DNA of 64,000 nucleotides from Ostreococcus lucimarinus CCE9901 (Eukaryota > Chlorophyta > Mamiellophyceae > Mamiellales > Bathycoccaceae). The notes under the pieces were generated by a model that did no database searches, was not told where the DNA came from, and saw nothing but the letters and a program-made list of their open reading frames with translations. Shown here piece by piece: positions 1-9,804 of this stretch. The stretch is from positions 434,001 through 498,000 of the forward strand of contig NC_009357.1 of NCBI RefSeq assembly GCF_000092065.1, read 5' to 3'. A program made the translations under genes and the position numbers. Numbering within the stretch: position 1 is the first letter of the stretch; every line of letters starts with the position of its first letter.

Positions 1-882
1 CGCCGGCGCGGCGAGCGCGCCGAGCGACGTAAAGAACGCCACCAAACCAAACTCATAATCCTTCATCCTATCGCTGAACACGGCGTACGTATACGACGCG
101 AATGTATCCAACGCCGTCGGTGCGATGCGGTATAAAAACACCAACGCGGCGCACCGTAAAAAATCAACCTCGGCGAGCGGCGCGTACGCCTCCTTCGCTC
201 GCGCCGTCCACGACGCGCACGACCGCGACTCCATTTCACGCTCATCTTCTCTTCCCGAATCGACATCTCGCGATATATCACTCTCATCCACGCTCACTAA
301 CGCCACAGCGATCGCGACGAGCATCCAAATCCCGCTCGCCGCCGCCGCCGTCCGCGCGCTCGCCGCCGCCAGTCCTCCCGCGCTCGCTAAATCCCCCACC
401 ACGCTCCCCGCCGTCCTCGCCGCCATCGCGCACGCCTGCGCCATCACCACCTCATCCCTCGACCTTCCCGCTTCCCCGCCGAACCTCTCGACGACGTATC
501 CATCCAACGACGCGTACGCGTGCGCCGCGCCCGCGCTCGCCAGCGTCCCGAACCCGTACGTCTGCGCCGTCGTCCGCGCCGCGCTCGACCCGAGCGCGCC
601 CGCCAGCGCGACCGCGCATCCGAGCGCGACGTGCGCCGCTCGCGTGCCCCCCCTCGCGCGCGATCGGTCGCTCACCGACGCGTACAGCGGCTTTAACGTC
701 GCCACCGCGAACACAAAGGCGTAAAAGCGATTCGCGCCCTCGGGCGTTTCGTCCCACGCGAGCGCGCGATTCCGCACCAGCGCGAGCGGCGTCGTCGACG
801 ACTCCACGGCGAGGGTCAGGAAAAAGTAGCACGCCAGCGCCGGGGCGTGACGCGCGAGCTCGGCGCGCGTCGGGCGCGTCAT
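1..882 (-). CDS. Multi-span transporter, BT1/MFS-like, 3' part missing
   Basis: An uninterrupted minus-strand frame of 294 codons starts at the ATG complementary to 880-882 and runs off the left edge, so the C-terminal part is missing. It is rich in hydrophobic Ala/Leu/Val segments. An early helix is followed by a stretch reading FVFAVATLKPLYASVSDR, which resembles the loop after the second helix of folate-biopterin (BT1) and other major-facilitator transporters. A charged linker with many Asp, Glu and Arg lies near residues 190-230. The substrate cannot be told from this fragment. Its ATG is only 24 bp from that of the divergent gene at 907. The membrane-transporter call is fairly firm; the BT1 assignment is tentative. 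Confidence 0.55.
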   Translation of the reverse strand, partial: MTRPTRAELARHAPALACYFFLTLAVESSTTPLALVRNRALAWDETPEGANRFYAFVFAVATLKPLYASVSDRSRARGGTRAAHVALGCAVALAGALGSSAARTTAQTYGFGTLASAGAAHAYASLDGYVVERFGGEAGRSRDEVVMAQACAMAARTAGSVVGDLASAGGLAAASARTAAAASGIWMLVAIAVALVSVDESDISRDVDSGREDEREMESRSCASWTARAKEAYAPLAEVDFLRCAALVFLYRIAPTALDTFASYTYAVFSDRMKDYEFGLVAFFTSLGALAAPA

Positions 883-906
883 ACTCTGACGCATCGGCGC
901 CGCGTC

Positions 907-3194
907 ATGGCGACGGCGTCCATCGACGCCCTCGGGCCGAGCGAGCGCGACAGCGTGCGCGTGAAGATACGCGTGCATCCGAGCGGCGAACACTTCGTGC
1001 GCGTGCCGAAGACGGTGCGCGAGACGACGCGAACGCGACGACGCGAAGCGAAGCGAGGGGACATCTTAAAATAACCGACGCGAGCGCGCGGCGGCGCGGT
1101 GACGATCGCGGCGGCGAGGCGGAGGCGCGAAAACGGCGCGCGGCGAGGCGTTCTCGAGGACTGACCGAGCGACGACGGCGACGATCGCAGGCGCTGATGC
1201 CGGCGGTGAAGCGAATCGTGGAGGGCGTCTCGGGCGTGCCGGCGAACGCGCAGCGGTTGCTGTGTCGAGGACGCGTGCTCGCGGACGAAGCGTCGATGGA
1301 GAGCGCGCGAGTGGAGGATGGAGACACGCTGCTGCTGGTGACGCGAGCGCCGGAGACGGAGGCGAATCCGAATTTGGCGAGGGATCCGCACGCGCCGGAA
1401 AACGCGGAAGCTCGCGGAAACGGACGAGGCGAGGGGACGATCGGGGACTTGTCGCAGATGATAACGTCGTTACTCACGGCGAATCCAGCGATGTTAGGGG
1501 CGGTAGGACCGGCGGGGGGGGCGGTGACCGTGGAGTTTAGCATCGGCGGACCGCCGATGGGGGGCGGGGGGGCGCGAGCTCCGGCGGCGGGTCAACGCCG
1601 CGAAGAGCGGGCGGCGGGCCGGGGTGGGCGTGGACAACCCACGAACGCCACGGCGACGACGGCGGTGCAGCAAAACACGCCCGAAGAGACCTTGCGTAGA
1701 TATCTGCAGAACGTTTTACGGTTGTTGCGCGGTTTACAAGTGCGCTCGACGCCGTTGTCCACGCCGGGTGATGGAAACTCGGTCGCGAGCGAGGACGCAT
1801 CTCGGACGATAGAGCAGCGTCCCATACATTTTGGCGTGCAATGCGATGCGTGTGAGGTTATTCCCGTCCGAGGGACGCGGTACAAGAGCGTGGCTCACGA
1901 CGATTACGATCTGTGCGAGCGTTGTTTCTTCGCTGGTCGAGGCGCCGCGTGCGGACCGTACGCGAAGCTCGACTTGCCGTTGCCGGCTGGTTTACCCCCA
2001 GTCGTTCAAAACGACGATGAAACGGACATGAATCAAGGCACAACACGTGAACAACGCAGTGAAGCCGATGTGGATACTCTCGGTGGCATGTTGAGCACGG
2101 CGGGAGAGATCGCTCGTCAAGCCGCACCGCTCATCGATGTCGTCGCGGCGAGATTCGCTCGAGACAGTAGGCAAAACACAGTCGAGACGCAGGCCGCGAA
2201 CTTGCAAGTCGCCAGTCTAATGCATTCAGTCGGCGCGCTTTGGTGTGAGCTCGCGCGATGCATGGCTGTCGTGCCACCGCCTCCAGGCGTCATGACACCA
2301 CAGGGTGCCGCGATCGCCGGCGACGACATCAACAACGCCCAAAGTTTTTTTAGCTATCCGCAGGTATCTTACATCGCTAATTCAGGTGAGTTTCCGCACA
2401 CTCGACCGCCTGGGATGCCATTGCATACCCAAGACGGCCTTTTTGTGCAAGGAAACCCTCAAGCTCAGGCTGTGAGACCTGTAGGCGTCATGCATGTCAT
2501 GCACCAGGTGCATGGATTGCAGCAAGGCTTGGAAGGTTTGCCGCCAGAGCTTCGCGAACTGCTGATGCGTCAGGCGGCGCAAGCTACACCAGCGCCAGGT
2601 ACTAATCCTGCCGCCTCTGCCGCTACGACTGAGGCGCAGCAACCGCCGCCGCCTTCTCAAATGGTCAACCCGCACGGTCGTCGGCAAGCGCAAGCGCAGT
2701 CTTCACAGAGAGCGTTGAGTCGATTTTTGGGATCTGTACTTAGGGCAATTCCGAGTCCGAGCTTCATGACGTCGCAAGCTGATCACACCATCGACGCGAC
2801 GACACAAAGCGGCGGTATTCAAATCCCTACCGTCCCCGCGCATCGGGATTCAACGACTCTCGCGCATGATTTGAACTCTGCGGTGACGGGCGCGGCGGGT
2901 CAACGCCCTCCAGTGGCGCCGAGTCAACCCGTCGGCACGGTCCCAACGAGCGCGACGAGCGCAAACGACAGCATTTCTCGCTCTGGACAAAACGAAACGC
3001 CGAATCGCGCTCGAACGCGTGGTGATTCCAAGGAGGAGGACGCCAATGGGCGCGCGGCAAAGGCGTCCAACACTGGGAACGGCATGTCTCCCGCCGCGAG
3101 CGCCGCTCACCTCGCGAGAGATCAAGCGACGAAATCGAACTTAGGAGCGAGCACTTCGCACGTCACTCGAAATGAGGAAGACGACAAAGAATAA
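907..3194 (+). CDS. Ubiquitin-like domain plus ZZ zinc-finger protein (BAG6/ubiquilin-type shuttle)
   Basis: Two exons, 907-1014 and 1191-3194 (703 aa). The 176-nt intron has a GTGCGC donor, CTGAC at 1161-1165 and a CAG acceptor. Splicing joins the two halves of a ubiquitin-like fold: VRVKIRVHPSGEHF before the intron and RLLCRGRVLADE after it, about residues 17-90. A ZZ-type zinc finger with paired cysteines (CDAC, then CERC) lies near residues 250-292. The rest is low-complexity, Pro/Gln/Ala-rich sequence with a conserved-looking helical stretch in the middle. UBL proteins of this type carry polyubiquitinated or mislocalised clients to the proteasome. The UBL with ZZ combination is seen directly; the shuttle role is inferred. 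Confidence 0.8.
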
Positions 3195-3260
3195 TTGATT
3201 GATGATGAGTGCACCAGTGATTGCGACGCCGATTGATTTGTAAAACAAATTTGCGAACAT

Positions 3261-4268
3261 TTACATGGATATTCTCCCGCGCCGTCCCCTTGTGCGCAGC
3301 ATCGCGAGCGCTAACGCTCCGACGGCCGCGCCTCCGAGATGACCAGCGTGCGCCACACCAGACCCACGCGAATCTTGAATGCCCACGATATCTCTCATGA
3401 GGAATAAACCTCCTAGTAGTATGCTAGGCACTGGTACGATCGCGTAAAGGTAAATCGTCCGCAGTGGGTAAAGCAACACCTCGAACGCCACGATCGCGTT
3501 CACCGCCCCGCTCGCTCCGAGAGCGGCGGGAGTGAAGTAATACCCTCGCTTCGCACCGCTATCTTCTACGAACCTAGCGACGTACGCGTCGAGACGGTCG
3601 AAGAAGTTCCCTCGGCCCTCCTTGTACCGCTCCATTCGTTTGCGTCGTTGCCTCGCGCACCACGCCACGTGCGCGGCCGAAGCCCCGACGCCCCCGACGC
3701 AATACAGCGTGAGCAAATACCGACCTCCGAATCGCTCGCACACGCTTCGCCCGAAAAAGTACAGCGCGATCATGTTCATTCCCAGATGCGTCAAATCAAA
3801 ATGAGAAAACGCCGAAGTCAACATCGTGTGCCATCGCCCGTGCGCGAGCGCCTCCTCGCTCACCATGAAATTCTTCCGCATGAACCGCCCGTCCTCGGTC
3901 GTGGCCCAGGCGTAATACACCGCCCCATTCAGTCCTATCAGCGCCCACAGCGCGCGATCGCCGTCCGCGGATCCACCGAGCGCGTCCCAACCGCGTCCCG
4001 GCGGCGGCGCGCCGCGGTACGCGCGTCTCGTCCCGTCCCACCCCCCGGTCCTCCCCGCCTCCCTTCGCGCGCCTTCGAACAGCGACGACGACGCGTGGGA
4101 CGCGCGCGCGGACGTCGCCGTCGTCGCCGTCGCCATCGCGCGTCCCGCGGCCGTCGTCGCGCGCGGCCGTCGTCCAGTCATCGTCTCCGTCTCAACCACC
4201 CTCGCGCCCGCGCGCGCGCCCGCGCGCGCCACCTCGCGCGCGACGCGCGTCGCCGTCGACGCGCGCAT
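3261..4268 (-). CDS. Rhomboid-family intramembrane serine protease
   Basis: The core shows the rhomboid hallmarks: HTMLTSAFSH and HLGMNMIALYFFG in the early helices, the catalytic serine motif GASGAVNA (GxSG), and the partner histidine in the last helix (AHAGHLGGAAVGA). About six membrane segments are visible. The Arg/Ala/Thr-rich N-terminus of about 80 residues resembles an organelle transit peptide, so a mitochondrial (PARL-like) or plastid location is likely. I take the ATG at 4268, giving 335 aa. An in-frame ATG at 4373 would add 35 residues and leave only 51 bp to the upstream NDUFB4 stop. Family assignment is confident; location and substrate are unknown. Confidence 0.88.
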   Translation of the reverse strand: MRASTATRVAREVARAGARAGARVVETETMTGRRPRATTAAGRAMATATTATSARASHASSSLFEGARREAGRTGGWDGTRRAYRGAPPPGRGWDALGGSADGDRALWALIGLNGAVYYAWATTEDGRFMRKNFMVSEEALAHGRWHTMLTSAFSHFDLTHLGMNMIALYFFGRSVCERFGGRYLLTLYCVGGVGASAAHVAWCARQRRKRMERYKEGRGNFFDRLDAYVARFVEDSGAKRGYYFTPAALGASGAVNAIVAFEVLLYPLRTIYLYAIVPVPSILLGGLFLMRDIVGIQDSRGSGVAHAGHLGGAAVGALALAMLRTRGRRGRISM

Positions 4269-4424
4269 GATTTTAGACGACCGCGCGCTCGAGCGAGCGA
4301 ACGCGCGCGCGCGCGAGCGACGGACGCGTCGTGAAGTCGCACTACAAATCATCCGCGTCGAGCTAAAATACATCCCAGCCTCCCTCGCCTCGCCTCGCGC
4401 GCCTCGCGCGCCGCGCCGCGCGCG

Positions 4425-4806
4425 CTACAAGAACTTCTTCCTCGGTCGTCCGTACCGATCGTCGTTCGCGTCCTGCGATCGTCGTCGTCGTCGTCAGTCG
4501 TCGGTCGATTCGATTTAGGTTCGTTCGATCCCTCGCCCGTTCGCCGCGTCGCGCCCGCGCGCGCGCGTCGCCCCCGCGCGCGCGCCGCCCGCGCGCGCGC
4601 ACGCCTCGCGTCGCCTCGCGTCGCGCACGCACGAAATCCCTGACGGCGCCGCGATAGATGAGCGCCGGGACGAAGACGCCGAAGACGGCGAAGAGCCCGA
4701 TCGTTCGCGGCGTCAGGCGGAACGCGCGCTCGATCGTCTCGCGCGCCGCGCCGTTGGCCTCGATGAAGGCGTTGGGCTTGAGCCCGGTGGGGTCGGCGCC
4801 GGCCAT
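4425..4806 (-). CDS. NDUFB4: Mitochondrial complex I subunit NDUFB4-like, 73 aa
   Basis: Two exons on the minus strand, 4806-4633 (58 codons) and 4472-4425 (15 codons plus stop). The 160-nt intron has a GTGCGT donor, CTGAC at 4497-4493 and a GCAG acceptor, in phase 0. The product contains AFIEANGAARETIERAFR, one membrane span (LFAVFGVFVPALIY) and GAVRDF, and after splicing ends DDRYGRPRKKFL. This matches the layout of the small plant complex I subunit (FIEDWGAARE..., KGIVKDF, ...GRPHRKFL) at almost the same length. The protein is an accessory membrane-arm subunit of NADH:ubiquinone oxidoreductase in the inner mitochondrial membrane. The gene is easy to miss because each exon is short. Confidence 0.9.
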
Positions 4807-5262
4807 CGCGCGCGACGGCGACGCGACGACGCGCGGGGGTGTGCGAGCGCCAGAGCGGGACGCGGCGGGGACGACGGGACGACGGCGCCCGCGGACGCGA
4901 TCGCGCCCGCGCGTCGGCGACGAGACGACGCGCGCGGACGTCGGCGACGACGCGACGCGCGCGGACCCGCGCGCGGGCGCGACGCGACGACGCGGGGGGG
5001 AGAGGATTCGGCGTCGGGATTCGGGACGGGGACGTTCGCGTCGCCGAACGGCGTCGACGCGCCGGGCGACGGCGACGCGGGCGCGGAGAATAAGAGTTTG
5101 AGCTCGCTCGGGGTGTCGCCGGGAGATCTGGCGCGGCGCGCGGTGAAGGCGCGCGGCGAGGGGGACGGCGGCGCGCGAGGGACGGCGACGACGCGACGAG
5201 ACGAGACGAGGGCGCGCGAACGCGAGCGCGAACGCGAGCGCGACGAGGGAGACGCGAGCGCG

Positions 5263-6396
5263 ATGGAGTCGGACGCGACGAGGACGCGCGACGAGGACGC
5301 GGGCGCGATGCCGAGGACGATGCGAGAGGCGCTCGGGGAGTGGCGGGGCGAGTTGGAGGCGGCGGAGGCGGCGTTTTTGGCGATTCACGCGTTGATGCTG
5401 GATTCGGGGGCGAAGACCGCGGGAGAGATTGAATTGCGCGATGGACTCGCGCGGCGAGGGTGTTACTCGGCGCGCTATGCCGTCGGAGCGCGCGGGAGAG
5501 AGGATACGGTGACGTGCTCGGTGCGCGCGCAGCCGGTGGAGTCGCGACTGTCGGTGTTCGGGACGCTGGAATCGGACGCGGGATCGGCTGGCGTCGCGTA
5601 CGCGACGCTGATTCAAGCCAGCGATTACGTGGACGAGGGGGGGTCGATCACGCCCGAGGGTTGTCGCGCGCTGTGGGCGAAAGTGAAAGAAGCGATGACT
5701 ACGAAGCTCTTCGAAGCGGCCGAGGCGCAGTTGGCGGGGATCCTTTCGCCCGGCACGCTCATGTCTCTTCCCACGGACGTCAAACGTAGAATCGCCGAAA
5801 ATCTAGACGCGTACGGGTTGGCTTACTGCGCGTGCACGTGCAAAGAACTCCGCGCGGTGTGCTCGGACGACGAGCTTTGGACGCGGCTTTTACAGACGGA
5901 TTTCGACGTGCCTCCGATGCCAACTGGAATTTCTTCTCGCTCGTTGTACAACAAGCACGCGATGCGTAGATCGGCCGAGCGAGAGGAACGATTACGGATG
6001 GAGTCTTACCATCCGATGCCTGGTCGTTTGCCGCGTCATGGCTTCATGCCCGATCCCGATCGCGACATTTACGCCGGAATTCCCGGCCACGTGCCCGGCA
6101 TCATCGGCGGCGATTACGATTTGTGGCCCGGCGGTCTCAACCCGAATCCGCCGCCGCGCCCGATCCCTGGTTACGGTAGAGGAGGATTAGGTGGACCCGG
6201 ACGACCGAGAGGAGGCTGGCCCGGCGGAGGGCCTCCTTTCCCGCCGCAACCGGGCGGGTTGCCTTACAATCCCGATCCCGACGCCGATTTGCGAAACCCT
6301 CCCGACATTCCCGGGCGAGGCCGAGGCGGATTCCCGAGCATGCCTCCCAATCCGGGATGGGACGGACGACCACGACCGCCGCCTGATTTCTTTTAG
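5263..6396 (+). CDS. FBXO7/PI31-like F-box protein
   Basis: From the first in-frame ATG (5263) the product is 377 aa. Residues of about 20-150 resemble the FP domain shared by FBXO7 and the proteasome regulator PI31. Residues of about 165-215 are an F-box (LMSLPTDVKRRIAENLDAYG, then WTRLL), which would bind SKP1 in an SCF ubiquitin ligase. The C-terminus is a Pro/Gly/Arg-rich tail with the PI31/FBXO7-type motif GIIGGDYDLWPGG. The frame stays open upstream of 5263 without any ATG, and includes a UBL-like segment (5050-5130; see findings), so the true N-terminus may be longer. It lies divergent from NDUFB4. Confidence 0.75.
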   Translation: MESDATRTRDEDAGAMPRTMREALGEWRGELEAAEAAFLAIHALMLDSGAKTAGEIELRDGLARRGCYSARYAVGARGREDTVTCSVRAQPVESRLSVFGTLESDAGSAGVAYATLIQASDYVDEGGSITPEGCRALWAKVKEAMTTKLFEAAEAQLAGILSPGTLMSLPTDVKRRIAENLDAYGLAYCACTCKELRAVCSDDELWTRLLQTDFDVPPMPTGISSRSLYNKHAMRRSAEREERLRMESYHPMPGRLPRHGFMPDPDRDIYAGIPGHVPGIIGGDYDLWPGGLNPNPPPRPIPGYGRGGLGGPGRPRGGWPGGGPPFPPQPGGLPYNPDPDADLRNPPDIPGRGRGGFPSMPPNPGWDGRPRPPPDFF

Positions 6397-6520
6397 CTCC
6401 CTTTTAGCGGTCAGATTTAGCGAAACGAGATCGATTTGAATGTATAAAACAGTTGCCGCTTTTGCTTGCATTTAAAGCCGCGTTCGTGTCGTGGTATCGA
6501 ATTCGAATTTTTAGTCGGGA

Positions 6521-6606
6521 CGCTATGGTTCTACTTGTTTTTCTTTTTTCGTAAAGCATCGGCCGCTATGGTTCTAGTTGTTTTTCTTTTTTCGTAAAGC
6601 ATCGGC
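6521..6606. repeat. 43-bp tandem duplication over a stop codon
   Basis: Two adjacent 43-bp units, 6521-6563 and 6564-6606, differ at one base (ctacttg versus ctagttg). The distal copy holds the last codons and TAG stop of the minus-strand gene at 6574-7314. The proximal copy holds a second decoded copy of the same C-terminal codons, lying after the stop. Confidence 0.9.
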
Positions 6607-7314
6607 GCGCAGGTAACGCGCCTCGCGTCGCACGCGATCGAGAAGTATGTCCAACCGAGCGAGCTGCCGCTTTTCGTTCGCGATTGATTGGTTCACCCGT
6701 TCGCGAGCGTTCGTGAGGTCTGAAATCGACTCTTTGCTGCATTCCTGCATCTCCATCAGGTCTCTCTCGAGCAATCGAACGAAATCCGCGTCGAGCGACG
6801 ACGGTATCGCCGCCGCGGAGTCCTCGACCTCCGCCGCCGCCGCGCTCGCGGGGGCCTCCGCCGCCGTCTCCGCCGCCGTCTCCGCCGCCGTCTCCGCCGC
6901 CGCCTCCTCGACCGCCTCCTCGACCGCCGGCTTCTCCGCCGATTTCTTCTCCGCCGATTTCGCCTTCATCGCTCGCTCCGCCTTCACGCGCTCCATGATC
7001 AGCGCCACCTCCGAGTCGATCTTTTCCTTCTCGCGCGCCCGCTCCGCGCGCTGCCGCGCCTGCGCCCCCGCCAGCGCCTCCCGAAACGCGTCGTTGAAGT
7101 ACGGCGAGTCCTCAGCCGCGGCGACTAAATCCTCGATGTCCTCTCCCGCCGCCTCCGCCGCGCGCGGTCGCCCGTCGTCGTCGTCCCGCGCGTCGAAGAC
7201 GCCGTCGAAGAGGTCCCCCGCGCGTCGCCGCGGCGTCCTCGCGCGCGCGCGCGCGCGCCTCGCGCCCGGCGCGCGCGCGACCGCGACGCGCGGCGCGCGC
7301 GACGTCGCCCGCAT
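6574..7314 (-). CDS. Plastid-targeted coiled-coil protein, unknown function
   Basis: 246 aa from the ATG at 7314; an in-frame ATG at 7407 would add 31 residues but leave only 32 bp to the divergent gene. The N-terminus is Arg/Ala/Thr-rich with no acidic residues for about 35 positions, typical of chloroplast transit peptides here. The mature part has a short acidic region, a charged helix (about 85-130), an Ala/Glu/Thr low-complexity repeat of AAETAAET units (about 145-170), and a C-terminal coiled coil of about 75 residues with regular Leu spacing, ending KKKNN. I do not recognise the family. A 43-bp duplication sits at its 3' end. Confidence 0.6.
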   Translation of the reverse strand: MRATSRAPRVAVARAPGARRARARARTPRRRAGDLFDGVFDARDDDDGRPRAAEAAGEDIEDLVAAAEDSPYFNDAFREALAGAQARQRAERAREKEKIDSEVALIMERVKAERAMKAKSAEKKSAEKPAVEEAVEEAAAETAAETAAETAAEAPASAAAAEVEDSAAAIPSSLDADFVRLLERDLMEMQECSKESISDLTNARERVNQSIANEKRQLARLDILLDRVRREARYLRADALRKKKNN

Positions 7315-7439
7315 GTCCTCGCCGCGCCGCGCGCGCGGTGTCGGCGCGCGCGCGAGTGAAGGCGCGACCGGCGGTCGGTCGGACGCGGCGGCGAATGTTC
7401 CGCACACCGCGACGCGCGCGAGCGACGCGCGCGGCGGCG

Positions 7440-8321
7440 ATGGCGCGACGCGCGCGCGGGACGCGACGCGAGCGATTCGCGCGCGCGTGCGCGGCGCTGG
7501 CGCTGGCGACGACGCGCGCGGCGCGCGCGTCGACGCCCGAACGCGACGCGAGCGAGTGTCAGTGCCTGAGCATTCACGACCCGCGGTTCGTGTGCGCGCC
7601 GCGCGCGCACGCGGGAGCGCTGCCGACGGAGACGGCGCGACGAGTGCTCGAACAGGCGATAAAACGCGGCGACGCGCACGGCTGGGAGCGGACGAGGCTG
7701 AGGCACGCGTACCTGGACGAGACGTACGAGGTGAAGGTGAGCGACTTGCCGGAGACGACGAGAAACGAGGTTCGAAGCGCGTACGAAAAGTACTTCATAC
7801 CGCTCGCGCGCGAGCAGTGCATGGTGGATGATCACTTTAAGTTTGAGGATGAGGAGTTTTTCGTGGTGAAGTACGACGCGAAGGGAGATTTTAAGAGCGC
7901 GGCGACGCACGTCGACGGGAAACACTTGAGCTTCGTGGCGTCGCTAAACAACGTCACGGAATACTCGGGCGGGGGGAATAATTTCGAGGGAATGTCGTTT
8001 TCTGTCCCACACGGTGGCGTGCATAAGTTGGACGATCACGTCGTGCCCGCGCAGCCGATCGGGAGCGTCGTCGTGCACGGCTCGCAGCTGGAGCATAGTT
8101 CGTTTGACGTCACCTCGGGACAGCGATACGTGCTCGTCGTCGAGGCGCACGTGAATAAGTCGTGTTGCTTTGATTTCACCACATTCATGAACAAATTCGT
8201 CACGAGATTGCTCATCGTCATTTTTGCCGTCATCGCCGTCATGGGTGGCGTCGTGGACTACATGCAAAAGAGCATTCAAAAAGCGCGCAACGGCGGCGTC
8301 GCGCACGAAAAGGTGTGGTAA
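7440..8321 (+). CDS. Membrane-anchored 2-oxoglutarate/Fe(II) dioxygenase (prolyl 4-hydroxylase-like)
   Basis: 293 aa. The Fe(II) ligands are visible as an HxD in THVDGKHLSF (about residue 155) and a distal His in LEHSSFDVTSG (about residue 217), followed by the 2-oxoglutarate-binding Arg in GQRYVLV. The order and spacing match the double-stranded beta-helix of the P4H/2OG-Fe(II) oxygenase superfamily. A hydrophobic segment near residues 252-272 (LLIVIFAVIAVMGGV) should anchor the protein by its C-terminus, and the N-terminal 30 residues could be a signal or transit sequence. The substrate is not predictable. The start codon is 125 bp from the divergent coiled-coil gene. Confidence 0.75.
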   Translation: MARRARGTRRERFARACAALALATTRAARASTPERDASECQCLSIHDPRFVCAPRAHAGALPTETARRVLEQAIKRGDAHGWERTRLRHAYLDETYEVKVSDLPETTRNEVRSAYEKYFIPLAREQCMVDDHFKFEDEEFFVVKYDAKGDFKSAATHVDGKHLSFVASLNNVTEYSGGGNNFEGMSFSVPHGGVHKLDDHVVPAQPIGSVVVHGSQLEHSSFDVTSGQRYVLVVEAHVNKSCCFDFTTFMNKFVTRLLIVIFAVIAVMGGVVDYMQKSIQKARNGGVAHEKVW

Positions 8322-8499
8322 CTCAGCGTGGGACGGACTCGAGCCATGCGATTCCATAATTAATATTACATAGCTTTTCTTTTTTCGAATCATCGTGCGT
8401 AGAATCGACATCGCCTCGCCGCGGCTCGGTGAAAGTCGCGTCTATCCGCGTCGTCTGCGTCTGCGTCTGTTAACGTCACACACGCGCGCGTCTTTAGTC

Positions 8500-9765
8500 A
8501 TGGACCCCGATGGGCAACCTAGCGCGGACGCGGGTCCGTCAAAGTCTCCGCGTTCGCCTCGTCCGCGCGGCGCGACGATCGGCGACGACGCGAGCTGGCG
8601 TTTGGACGCGCACGAACTCAGTTCGAGAATGGCGCGTACGCCCTCGCAAGCCGACGTCCCGAACGGCGAAAGACCGTCCGTAAGCGCGTCCGCGAACGTT
8701 AACGGTACCGCGACGACGCTGCGTCGCCGGTCGGCGCCGCGACACGCCGCGGCGGAGGCGAAACAAGTGGCTGGATACTACAAGAAGCAAAACCAACTCG
8801 TCGAGCAGTTTCACGAGTTGGAAAGTTTCCTCGAACGCACGAGTGGAAGAAGCGACGAAGAGTCGCGTGGGAAGACGGAAGCGGAAGAAAACGAGGAAAG
8901 AAGAACGCAAATTGCGCTCCAAGTGTCGTTCTATGCGAATATCGTGCTGCTCGGGGTAAAATTGTTCGCCGCTATTAGCAGTGGGTCCCTGAGCATCATC
9001 ACGAGCGCGTTGGATAGTTTTTTAGATTTGGTGAGCGGTTTGATTTTGTTCATGACGGATAAGACCATTCGAAAGCAAAATAAGTACCTGTATCCGATCG
9101 GCAAGAGTCGAATGCAGCCTTTGGGGATCATCGTGTTCAGTTGCATCATGGGCACGCTCGGCTTCCAGGTGCTCATTGAAGGCATTCGGCAGCTCATCGG
9201 CGACGAACACACGCATCACCTGGAGCATTTAGTACTCACGATTGGGATCATGTGCGGAGTCATTGTGCTGAAGTTTTTTCTTTTTTTGTTCTGCCGCAAC
9301 AGCACGTCTAGTTCAGTTCAGACGTACGCGCAAGACCATAGAAATGACGTCGCGACGAACAGCATCGGGTTAGCCGCCGCGCTCGTGGGCGATAGGGTGT
9401 ACTATTGGGTCGATCCTTTAGGGGCTATTTTGCTCGCAATCTACATCGTCATCAACTGGAGTCAAACGGCTATGGAGAATATACGCTCGATGGTCGGTAT
9501 GAGCGCCCCTCCAGAGTTTTTAGCGTCGTTGACGTACCTGGCGTGGAACCACCATCCAGACATCGTGCTCATCGACACCATTCGAGCGTACACGTTTGGG
9601 CCGAAATACTTTGTCGAAGTCGACATCGTGCTCGAGGAAGATATGCCATTGAGACGCGCGCACGACATAGGAGAGCAATTACAAAACCGCATCGAGCGAC
9701 TGGAAGACGTCGAGCGAGCTTTCGTTCATCTTGATTTTGAAAGCGAACACGCGCCCGAGCACTAG
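8500..9765 (+). CDS. Cation diffusion facilitator, Mn-type MTP (MTP8-11 group)
   Basis: 421 aa. An N-terminal cytosolic region of about 145 residues is followed by six membrane helices. The metal-site segments are SALDSFLDLVSG in helix 2 and DHRNDVATNSIG in helix 5. The C-terminal cytosolic domain begins VGMSAPPEFL and continues with the HPDI...Y.FG.KYFVEVDIVL pattern of the plant MTP8-11 group. Members of that group move Mn2+ (some also Fe2+) into the vacuole or Golgi in exchange for protons. The chosen ATG is the first that leaves a short 5' leader. The gene converges on the bZIP gene, with 39 bp between stop codons. Confidence 0.85.
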   Translation: MDPDGQPSADAGPSKSPRSPRPRGATIGDDASWRLDAHELSSRMARTPSQADVPNGERPSVSASANVNGTATTLRRRSAPRHAAAEAKQVAGYYKKQNQLVEQFHELESFLERTSGRSDEESRGKTEAEENEERRTQIALQVSFYANIVLLGVKLFAAISSGSLSIITSALDSFLDLVSGLILFMTDKTIRKQNKYLYPIGKSRMQPLGIIVFSCIMGTLGFQVLIEGIRQLIGDEHTHHLEHLVLTIGIMCGVIVLKFFLFLFCRNSTSSSVQTYAQDHRNDVATNSIGLAAALVGDRVYYWVDPLGAILLAIYIVINWSQTAMENIRSMVGMSAPPEFLASLTYLAWNHHPDIVLIDTIRAYTFGPKYFVEVDIVLEEDMPLRRAHDIGEQLQNRIERLEDVERAFVHLDFESEHAPEH

Positions 9766-9804
9766 AAAGGTTGTACACAAATTTCAATTCACATTAAATG
9801 TTGA

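Noticed and set aside
4363-5616. Long minus-strand frame of 417 codons
   Set aside because: Arg/Ala-rich composition artefact that overlaps NDUFB4 and the FBXO7-like gene in another frame; only the internal NDUFB4 exon is real.
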